From Cyathus striatus (Eukaryota > Basidiomycota > Agaricomycetes > Agaricales > Nidulariaceae), in NCBI GenBank assembly GCA_025738555.1, contig JAOVFP010000008.1, positions 5,208,001-5,272,000 of the forward strand: a stretch of 64,000 bases of DNA, in the 5' to 3' direction. Numbering within the stretch: position 1 is the stretch's first letter; each line of letters starts with the position of its first letter. Positions 47,298-57,460 of the stretch are shown one piece after another. The translations under genes were made by a program, and so were the position numbers. The notes beneath the pieces are model-generated. The model was given only the letters and a program-made list of their open reading frames with translations. It ran no database searches and was not told the origin of the DNA.

Positions 47298-48503
47298 ATA
47301 AATACTGTGGTCGAAGCCAAACCACAAGGGGTGCATTTCAAACTTGAAGAACACCATCAATGCATATGGTATTCCCATTTTACACGAATCTCGTACCAAA
47401 AGTCAGATGCACTTTTCAAAGCAATAATAACAAACTTATCGCTGCTGCAACGCTACTGGGAAGAAAAGGCTGTAGGAAAAAAAATGGACACAAAATCGAA
47501 CACTTAGCTGAAGAGTAACTTGCAGAGGTTGCAACTAATAGTGAGAGCAGATGGAATTCGTCTCGTAATTTATTGATCGATGCAAAAAAAAATTATAACA
47601 ATACACTTTGAATACACTATTATCATCAACTCCCACTGTCGAACACCGCCCAAGATTGGTCCAAGAAAATGTTCTCCTCACCCGAGCAGTACATAGTAGT
47701 AGAAACTGGGCTCTCTACCTAGTAATGGCAGATGACTTCGAAGTGTAACTTCAATGTAGTGAATTGACAGAATCTACACTTGAAGTCAACAGAAACCAAT
47801 AACGAACGGCACAGACAAGTTAGGGATGAGAGCATCGTCGCAATATTAAGAAGTCATTCGAAGCTTCGGACGATGCCTTCGATATGAGAGAAAATAAGAC
47901 GACAGTTCGGATTCATGGTTACTAGTCGAAAAGCCTTCATCAAAAAAAATCGGCGGCTAATTTGATTCCGTCCTGAAACCAGAGATGATCGTGACCAGAG
48001 AGAGTTTGGCGCGACGTGCTTCAAATTAATGCAAATGTCACTTTTAAAGAACTTCAGGAGCTAAGGAGCCAGGAATCCGGGGAGAAAGAAGCGATGCAAG
48101 ATCAAGAAATATAAGTCTCGCATACAGAAGCTGCGAAAGACGCTGAAACCATAATCGAGACACGAAGAGTCGTAGCAAGTTCACTGATTTACCGGAGTTA
48201 ATAATAATTTCCATCGCATTAAAGTTGTTGTAGTCGTCGAGAGAAGCCTCCAAACGATATGAAATCACAGTGTCAAAGCAGATTGAAAATGCCAGAGTAA
48301 TATTTTGGATGCTAGAAAGTCACACAGGCAGCAAGAACAAAATACGACATGTTATCATCACGACAATACCGTCCAGCAACGTTTCACACTGATTTCCTAC
48401 CAGCATGGTTCACGAACTCCCTCTGGAAATTAGCAGCAGCTTTATCAGTAAGTGCATCCAGTAATACAGCCACAATCTCTTCGAGCCGCTCCAACACCTG
48501 TTA
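47298..48503. other. Gene-free region
   Basis: 1.2 kb of AT-rich sequence with A-tracts. Only short ORFs with no recognisable product occur, and I see no repeat structure. Confidence 0.5.
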
Positions 48504-49183
48504 CAGTGTTGGTCCGCTCCTTGGTACACCTGATTGAAATCGGCATGTATAGCTTCACCTAAAGTATTTCTGTTAAATCTAAGTACATATTCGTGATAAA
48601 AGGTATATTGGGAGTAATTATACCAGGTTTTGTGGTGGTTCTATAAGTAGCTATGTAAATACGACATAGATTAAAGGAGGGGATGGTTTTCAGGCAAAAT
48701 TCACTCCTTGAAACAGTTCAGTCACAGGTGTTACTCGCCCATCAGAGACGATTTGGCAGAGACAGCGTGACAGGGATCAACAAAATATGATGGAAGGCCT
48801 GTCACACAGACACACATTCTTGCACACATCTTGTTGTTAGATTTTTTATGCCACAATGTGCTGCTCAATGAGCATAAAATTTCGTACACATATTCCACCT
48901 TTGGGTGCCATTATGCTAATATTTATTTGAAGATGAAAACTTAATGTAGTAATAAACTAATTGGCAGCAACAATTGTCTCAAATTAGACATAGCCACTGA
49001 TTCTGCATCATTTGTTCAACATCTCAACATCCCTTTCACAGAAATATTTCAGAAATATTTTATGAGGAGTTCACGCATATTAAAGCACATATGCAAAATA
49101 TGGTGATGATTGAACGACTGAGGGAGGCAGGAGGTCAAAGTGTACCAAGGAGTGATACTGTTTCAAGGAGCGGACCAACACTG
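48504..49183. mobile_element. Tc1/mariner-like MITE (680 bp)
   Basis: A perfect 20-bp inverted terminal repeat CAGTGTTGGTCCGCTCCTTG is flanked on both sides by TA (48502-48503 and 49184-49185). CAGT-type ends with TA duplication fit the Tc1/mariner/pogo group. No transposase is encoded. Confidence 0.85.
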
Positions 49184-49270
49184 TATGCAATATCAGACAG
49201 GTGCCCAGCGTTAATGATGATCTTTCTTACGAAATGAAGCTTTGCAAGGTTTACCATGTACCAACAGATC

Positions 49271-49876
49271 CTAAATAGTAAAACCGCAGGTAGAAGGCGC
49301 TGCGTAACAAGCTGTGGGAGCGTACAAAGGCCTATTGGGGTCGGCGGAAAGAAGTAAAATACTGGTTAGAGCAGTGATAAGTCTAGAAACCTCAAGAAGC
49401 AAATTAACAAACTTACCGAATATCCATACCAACATGTAAGAATAAGCAATGGCATTGAAAGTGAGCATCAACCGCTCCTTCGAGGATATCTTGGATAGGA
49501 TAATCTCTGGAACTGCAGAATTTAAATTCGAAGCGAGCACCACGAAGCCCACGGCTAACAAGTCGCTGGAAAAGAAGACCTGGGAGTCTTCCAGACCAGC
49601 TATCACCCAAACCTAAGACAACACGAGATCCAAGAACAGGTGGATTTTGAGTAAGTCAATGAAAATGATTAACGGATGGTCGCTTGAATCGTATTTGAAT
49701 CCAAAGAGTGGGAGATCAGAGGAGACAATCATTGTCTCCACTCTGGAAATAGAGGATAGTATGCGAATGTGTAAATCGCTTGTTTCTGGAAGAGGCGTGG
49801 GCGCGGAGGGATCGTTGTGGCGAGGCTTGGAGGCATTTTCTTCAATAGAGACCAGAGAGGTGACTGGGGCTGACAT
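49271..49876 (-). pseudogene. Broken gene for a small membrane protein of Agaricomycete type
   Basis: The ORF starting at 49876 (MSAPVTSLVSIEENASK) reaches TAG at 49613-49615. The same frame continues past it with VWVIAGLEDSQ, a hydrophobic stretch (LLAVGFVVLASNL), LTFNAIAYSYMLVW and, after a probable short intron near 49377-49428, ALTSILLLSADPNRPLY. The segment order recalls small two-to-four-pass membrane proteins common in Agaricomycetes; I cannot name the family with certainty. With the in-frame TAG and no suitable intron to remove it, the copy looks dead. Confidence 0.45.
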
Positions 49877-50722
49877 TGATGGGTGTTATAGAAGGGACCA
49901 AGACGATTGACGAGGCTAAGAAATAATTGCAAAATTGAAATTACTGTTTCGATCTGAAAGAAGAGAAGATAACAATTAGCACCTGGTTACAAGTCGACGG
50001 ACTTTCAACGTCCTAAGTACCCGATCGTGACGTGCTTCGGTGGGCTGCATGCCGAAATGCACCGGATTTACGAATAGGTTCATGAATATGTCGATCGACA
50101 AGTTAAAATTCGAAAGAACATCCGGTCATGATGATGCATTGATGCATGGGGTGCCGCAAGCTATCATATATGCATGTTATCGTCACGGTCCTAGGGCCTT
50201 TCAAGGGCAATTCAAAGGTTCTGGACACTGGCCGTGTTCGCATCTCGCAAATCGTTTTACAGCACTAATAATAGTATTGTGCTATAACATGCACGCGCGT
50301 AGTGGTTAATATATATGGTCGGATAACACAGTAAGTACTTGGAATTTGGGTTATATGGCAGAAGTCAAGCAGAAGTGGAAGTAAAGTGCTAAGACCGTAA
50401 CAAAGATTACGTATGTAAGTGTTCCAGCTTCTCACGCTTAACTTCTGCAATTGAAATATGAAAAGTAGTCCGGAGGCCGTCCCGTCTATCGCCGATCTCA
50501 CGCTGGCGTCACATGACTGGCGTGGGGTATTTCATCGATAGACGGTCCGGTAAAACTCGTTTGCATTTTAGTATATCGTTTCTTACTGTAACACTCTGAA
50601 ATATATACAGACTAATAAATGTATATATGTTGAAAAAAAAATCATATTGTACATGAGGGAGGAAGGAACATTTGCGGAAGGCAAAGCGTAAGGAACGCAC
50701 ACATAGTTTTACCGGTCTGCCT
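49877..50722. other. Gene-free region with small inverted repeats, left of the retrotransposon
   Basis: Near 50470-50555 the words CCGTCTATCG and CGATAGACGG face each other, and the 50458-50540 stretch is partly repeated in inverse orientation at 60890-60968. Another word set (50415-50470) recurs directly at 63677-63725. No gene is supported. Confidence 0.5.
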
Positions 50723-51066
50723 TACTGTATATTCTTTGGTCATCTCTGTATATTCTTTGGTCATCTCTTTCATCTCCGAGTCGCTCCTTTAGTTTACCTT
50801 TGGTTTCCGTATTCCATTATCTCTGCCAACTAAAGTCACTCCTTACCTATGTTTCACCTATGTCTTACTTCTAGCCTGACAGATAGTTATCATATTTCCT
50901 CTCTACTTTACCCATATCTCTAGTGTATCTGTCAGCCCACTTCGTATATAAAGACTGTACTGTAGAACTACTTTGATAGAGAATCTAATTTTTAAAACAG
51001 TGATTCAAACACTTGATTAAACTTCAATCTCTCTCGTGTGAACAAAGACATCTAGCCTTTGTCACA
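50723..51066 (+). repeat. Left LTR of the Ty3/gypsy element (5' end uncertain)
   Basis: From CCTTACTGTATATTC to GTCACA it matches the right LTR almost base for base. It carries an extra 22-base tandem copy of TGTATATTCTTTGGTCATCTC. A match to the first ten bases of the right LTR (TGTAACACTC) lies at 50587, so the true LTR may start there with a roughly 100-base internal insertion. Confidence 0.75.
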
Positions 51067-51260
51067 TTTTTTTTCACTCGACAACAAAACTACCAACCAC
51101 TCCTCCTACTCTCTTATCTCTATCTTGTTTCTCTATCTCTCTTAATCCATAAATCTCCGACCAGGACCACTAGGACTGATCATCCCAGCCAACCATCGAC
51201 CTATACCAATTTTTCTCTATTGAAATCTCAACTATACAAAACCCTACAAAAAATTATCAA

Positions 51261-51944
51261 CATGCATATCACCTGTGCTCAAATAAAGAATGCTGGCCAG
51301 CAGACCACCACAGGTGAGTTAACTTTGAATCTTAATACTAACCCAAATACCTCAGAGAACAAGGACATCCCAAGTGACAGGGAAAGTCAGAGCTCACACC
51401 AATCCTATAGGGATGTGGTTGCACCTCCTACTGTGGGAGAGACCCCAGTTAGGGTTAACAGCAGCACTGCTGGTGCCGCTAGGAGCAATAATGAATGTGC
51501 AATGAGCACTGTACTATCCTCAGTAACTAGTATTACTACTACTGTTGAAGGGGATAATGATAACAATAAGAATCCATGGCAAACTGTAACTCCACGAAAA
51601 TCTAGAGGCCATAAAACTAGTAAGAACACTGAACACAATACAGAACAAGCTGAGGAAGATCCCCTCTCGGTCACGCAAAAGAAAGCTGTGGACCTAGCTG
51701 AACGCGGCCTAACTCCTGTTGAGAGGAGTCATATTGAAAAACGAAACCAGGCAGTTAAGACTGCAAATAGGCCAGAGGAGCCGACGTCCTCTGAAGAGGA
51801 CACTCCATCTCCTAAAAACAAAGGGAAAGGGGTCGATCCTAGGAATTGGGGCAATACAAACCTAAATCTGGATGAGTTGGATGTAAGAGGAACCCAACAT
51901 GCTGTTGAGGTTTTGGAAGATGCACTGACGCTGAAGAGGAAATA
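51261..51944 (+). CDS. Retrotransposon 5' ORF (gag N-terminal, low complexity)
   Basis: An open frame starts at MHITCAQIKNAG and ends TAA at 51942-51944, giving 227 residues. It is rich in Asn, Ser, Thr and charged residues, with no recognisable domain. The frame is open further upstream, but that part lies in or next to the LTR, so the first Met outside it was taken. The capsid-like part follows in another frame. Confidence 0.5.
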
Positions 51945-52108
51945 AAAACGCCAAGTTAAGAAATGAAGGAACCCAACGCCAAGTACAAGCTGAAGAGAAA
52001 GGACAAGCTGAAGAGAAAGGACAACTGTCCAAAACTAACGAGGGGAACAAAGCTCTGGTTCCCAGAACCAACCTTGATCCCTATAGACAGCTGGCACCAA
52101 CCAGTCAC

Positions 52109-53140
52109 TTGGGATGCAAATTCATGTGTCGAACCAATAGCTCTCGACAACAGGGACAGGCAAGGAAGGAACTGCCTAGTCCATCAGACCCATCTGACTC
52201 GGATGATGACTCTCCCTCTGATCCAGGATCAAGTGGTGATGAAGGGGAGCTGTCAAACGATGACAATGAGGAACCCAGTGACACTGGTGAGGAAGACGAT
52301 AATGAACAAACACCGTCGGGATATGAGGATCCTGAACCACCCTCTAGACAACGTCGCCATAAAATGAAACGACCGCACAGATCCCTAATAAAGCCTATTC
52401 CACCTAAGGACTATGATGGTGCACCAGACAAGTGAACGTTCCACCGCTTTATGGCTGAATCCACAGAGTTCATTCGCAGTGGCAAGGTACCTCATAAGAA
52501 AAGAATATTCACACTCTCCTATTACCTTAAGGGAGATGCATATGATTTCTTTGTGCAAAAAGTAGCAGATGACCACAAGACTTGGACTCTAGAACAGTTT
52601 TTCAGTGAAATGTTCAATTTCTTGTTTCTGACAGACTATTGTGAAATACAATGCAAGAAACTGCGTGCTTACTCCCAAGGGGGATGGACTGTATCTAAAT
52701 ATAGTCATGAAATAAAAGAATTGATTAAGTCAGTAGGACACATTAGCACACACGAACAAGTACAGTACCTTTGGGATGGGCTATGTGCTCATATCCAGGA
52801 AGAACTCTGGAGGGCGAAATTGAATCCCGGACTGAACTCGTGGCAAGAGGTCGTAGATGAAGCTGAGACTATTGAAAAAGCTTCTAACATGGGGTGCAAA
52901 GTCAGTCAGCACCAGTTCCGAAACAATAGCCATGGGGGGAACAATGGAGGACAATATAGAACTTTCAATGGAGGGCACAATTCTCACATCCAAAACCCAA
53001 ACGACCCAAGTTCAACAATCACCATCAACATGCTTCCAAGCGTGGTGATTCGTTCCGCAACAGGGAACAACCAAGCTCGTTTCAAAAGAACGACCAGCAC
53101 CGATCTAATTCACAACAAAGGCCAACACCTTCATTCTTGA
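52109..53140 (+). pseudogene. Retrotransposon gag, capsid-like segment (broken)
   Basis: A Ser/Asp/Glu-rich stretch leads to IPPKDYDGAPDK, then TGA at 52433-52435, and the same frame continues with FHRFMAESTEFIRSGK, ILSYYL-like helices and DAYDFFVQKV. This is the retrotrans_gag type of capsid. The frame is lost after about 53000, before the zinc knuckle, which lies in another frame. Confidence 0.75.
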
Positions 53141-54675
53141 GACAAGGGCAAAAAAACGGACCACCTAAGTTATCCGATAAGGAAAAAAGCGAATTGCTTG
53201 CGGCCGGTAAGTGTTTTCAATGTCGTGAGACTGGACATATGTCTCGTAATTGTCCTATGGGTAACACACTCAAAACAGGGGGTAGAAAACCTCCTGGTAT
53301 TCCTAGTTTTAATATACAATATGATGGAGATGATGAGGAGGACAGCTCGGAAGAATTGGAGAGCTTACCATACTTGGGATCAATAATCCCTGATGAAATA
53401 TCCACCAGTAGCAGCAGTGACTCTGACTTTGGTTGGATGAATTATGATCCCAACCGACCACCCCATTTGACTATTGGTGATTGTTACACCATGATGGGGG
53501 AGTATTTTCTCCAGATCGGACAACCATATCCAGGAGATGAAGGAGAACCTATGAAGGATAGATTTTCAGTAAAATTACGATTCAACAATCATGAGACCTA
53601 CCAAATATATGACAGGTCCGCACAGTTTGGTATTGGTGTCCCCCTTGCACACCTGCGGAATCCCCACTTCTGACTGTCAGAATGGTACAGTCGACAACTA
53701 GCCCAAATGCGAGACTTGGTGGACAGATCTGTGCGCTATGATCCAATAGGTGATATACCCGGTACAGTGGCGACATATCTTCTAAGGGATGGAATAAATT
53801 TATATTATCCTCTTCGTAATCCTGAAAGCAACCCAATACATGGAGATGAGGATGGGCGTTTTTATGTTCACCTTCGAGATTTCGGATCGACCACATATAT
53901 AATTGAGGATACTGAATATGAGCCTGAGGTCAGCATTGAACAAGCTCAATTAGAAAATCCAATGTTTGACTTGGTTACATGGTACTCACAGATTGTCAAC
54001 AACTTGGGGATGGGGATGGCTCCTATAAACGACATACCTGGTCCAAGGAGAGATAATGATGACAAAATATCGGCAATTTCATCTGAATCTACAACAGCAG
54101 ACAATCCTGATCCTCCACCCAGTTATATCACAGCTCTCATGACATGACCTACTAACACCAGACGTACCCGCAGACCATCAACAAGGACGATACCTATCCA
54201 TATAGATGTCACAACCACTGTGTCTCGGGGTACTCCTCCTCCTCCAGATGATAGTTCATCATTGTCATCCTCTGAGGATGACAATGCTGGAGATGAGCAT
54301 AACAGATCCCTTAACAATGGTGATAATGATGAACACGAGTCTTCATCTTCATATGAACCATCTATGGCTAGCATGACATCTGCCATTTCAGAGATGGGTG
54401 ATCATCTCTGCTCCACTATAGAAAACACACTTGAAAAGAACAAGCCATACCCTGGTGATAGCGAGGGTATGGGCCGCATCGGAGGCTGGAGGTTCAAGGT
54501 GTCCTATCTAAGTGGTCGGCATCGTGGTTTTAAGATATATGACAGAAGAAGCAAAAAGTATACCTTTTTATCCTTTCTTCAGTTCTGGAGCAGTGACTTT
54601 GAGGTTGCGCGTTGGTATGCACGAACTGTGTCAATGCGGGTATATGAATCTCGGCAGGCTTCAGCTATGGATTGA
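53137..54675 (+). pseudogene. Retrotransposon zinc knuckle followed by an unfamiliar three-fold repeated module
   Basis: A CCHC knuckle (CFQCRETGHMSRNCP, near 53214-53260) is followed by an acidic stretch. Three related segments then occur near 53520-53695, 53795-54000 and 54440-54640. Each has a YPGD or HGDEDG turn, an F-x-V strand, YxIYD or TTYIIED, and ends in EWYSR, TWYSQ or RWYAR. The frame is interrupted by TGA at 53671, 54145 and 54673. I do not recognise the module as part of the standard gag-pol set. Confidence 0.7.
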
Positions 54676-54835
54676 TGGACAAATCACAATGCACCGGCAA
54701 CATAGAACTAGTCAGAGCAGTCTTCCATACTCATTTGATTGAAGGAACACCTTACCTTCATGACTTAGCCTTCCCAGCTATGGATAATAATGGGCCTGAT
54801 TCGAAGTTGATTGTACTGATCACTTCATTACAATT

Positions 54836-57460
54836 ATGGATAGACTTAGACAGTGTACCACCACACTCAGAATACATCATGTTATTACTGATAGGTTCAT
54901 CATGAATGAATGGTATGAACAATGGATGGCTGACTACGTCGTCCAAAGGTCTCTCTATTTGACTGAGATGCCTCGACCTTCACCATACGCTGTAGGTATT
55001 ACACGATCCAATGAACCTAGGCCACATGCTGCAGGAATCCATGAGCCTGGCACCTCACCTACTTCAACTGTTTCCAGTGGCAGCATCATTCTGCGACGCA
55101 ATTCTCAAACAGTACAGGAACTGAGGGTGACGTATAAGGCGAATCGGCGAGCTGGTCGTGAACGTGCCATTGCAACATTGCCAGAACACAGTGACTCAGA
55201 ACGTTGGACCAGACCAATAATACCACATACCCCTGCACCACCAATGACTCCCAGAACAGTTTATCACACCGCTCAATCAGCCTTGGAAACATCGTCAGAC
55301 AGTTCTAATGGATATCCATCAGGTTGTGTATCTGACATACCACCCCAACACATAACAACAGAGGAGGATGAAGGTGAAGTAGCCGCAAATGCGATACTCT
55401 TGCATGGTGTCCAAATACCACAGGGTATGTATCCAGCATTACAACACAATGCTGCAGCTCTGAAAGATAAAAGCCGTGTTGTCCCTAAGCCACTGACACT
55501 AACGGTCCAAATAAATGGCCATCCAGCTCACGCCCTTGTAGACTCAGGCTCGCTAGGGGACTTCATGTCCACCACACTCGCCACACAACTGAAACTCAAG
55601 TTACACTATCTCGAAAAACCACTGGGACTTCAACTTGCCGTACAGGGTTCACGATCCATTATTAATTTCTGTGCCACAGTCAGTTTTGAATATAAGACTA
55701 TAAAGGAACAACGCACGTTTGATATCATTAATGTTACTCACTATGATATTATTCTAGGTACGCCATGGTTGTTCCAACACCAGGCATGGGTGGGTCTTAA
55801 TCCTACCCGGATTATCATAGGCAGTATCCCCGCTTTGCCAATCAACGGTGTGGCAACTACTAGTGTGGCGGCACGTAGCATAGAACTTCAAGAGGCAGAC
55901 AAAATCATAGCTGCATGGAGGGCATTAACTGAGTATGCATCTCCTTTATGCAAAGAAGTATCCGAAACTGACTTACCTCCGCTTCGCGCTATCAATCACA
56001 CCATTCCACTCATAGATGTGGACAAAGTCTATCCCTGGTGGCCATCGTGATGCCCCAAAGCCTTCAAATCACAGTGGAGGGAACAGCGAGATGCATATTT
56101 AAAGTCGGGACGTTGGCGTATAACTACCGCTTGTAATACTGTACCCATGTTATTAATTCCTAAACCTCGCAAGGATGGTGCACCTGCTGAATTACACACC
56201 GTTTTCGACCTACATGAATGTAATAAGAATACAAAGAAGTCTTCGTCTCCTCTGCCTGATCCTGAGAGCATATTTCATCGTGTTGCTATGAAAGGGATGT
56301 TAGTATCACTCTTAGACTTGAAGGGGGCCTTTGAACAAATCCGCATAATCCCTGAACATGTGGAACGGTCAGTGGTAACTACGCCAGACGGAAATATGGT
56401 TAGCCTAGTTGTACAACAGGGCAATTGCAACACACCTGCAACATGTCAAGCTCTCATGAACCATATATTCTCCGCGCATCTTGGAAAATTTGTTTATGTC
56501 TATCTCGATAATATTGTTATCTTTTCACATACCCTGCAGGAACATATACGGCATGTTAAAATCATCCTAGATATTCTGTGACAGGAAAAATTATACCTCA
56601 GCCGAAAGAAACTAAATTTTTTACCCACCAAGTTCAAGCTACTCAGGCGAATTATTGATTCGCAAGGCATACGGATGGACCCCGACAAAGTTGATAATGT
56701 GATCAACTGGAAAACGCCTACCAATCGCGACCTACTTTGTGGTTTTATTGGTTCGGTCAGATACTTGGCTGATGATTTACCAATGGTTCGTATTCCTATG
56801 GGCATCCTAACGGCTCTTGTTGGTGATACTGTTGCATTCAAATGGACATATACAGAACAACATGCCTTCGAAGATGTTAAACGATTAGTACAGCAGTTCC
56901 GCAATCATAGCCGGAAACCGTTAGACTACTCACAAAATGCAGCGCCTATATGGTTGATAACCGACGGCTGCCTTACAGGTATCGTGGGACTAGTTTGTCA
57001 GGGAAACGAGTGGAAAACTGCATGTGTCGCAGCCTTCTACTCTGCCAAATTGAACTCCGCGCAGCAAAACTATGCCGTACATGAAATCGAGATGCTTGCT
57101 GGCGTGGAAACGATGCTAAGACATCGTGATATCCTTCAGGGGACTAAGTTTCAGTGGGTAACGGACCACAAAGGATTAACTCACTTACTTAACCAAAAGA
57201 ACTTGTCTGGCCGGCAAGCCAGGTGGATGGAAAAAATTTCGGAATTTGATTTTACCATCCTATATGTTCCCGGGGCTGATAATGTTGTCGTGGATGCCTT
57301 ATCGCGGATGTATTCCAACGATGATCAAGCCACTATTCGCTCCTTGTCAGAATATACATATTTTGATGTGGTTAATGAAGATGCACCTGAACTCATGACC
57401 ACGAGTGCCCCTCTCTTAGCAGGTGTGCAAGCCCGAGTTGCCATTCCCCTGCCCCGTTGA
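54836..57460 (+). pseudogene. Retrotransposon protease, reverse transcriptase and RNase H (broken)
   Basis: The aspartic protease motif ALVDSGSLGDF lies near 55525-55565. Reverse transcriptase blocks include FDLHECNKNT, LLDLKGAFEQIRI and YLDNIVIFS (56511-56537), where the second Asp of the catalytic YxDD box is Asn. RNase H follows with LITDGCLTGIVG, the conserved Glu in VHEIEMLA and FQWVTDHKGL, ending VVDALSRMY. TGA codons at 56048 and 56579 interrupt an otherwise continuous frame. Inactive. Confidence 0.9.

Noticed and set aside
51013..51260. Start of the retrotransposon 5' ORF at 51013
   Set aside because: The frame is open, but the first codons lie inside the LTR. The first Met beyond it was used.
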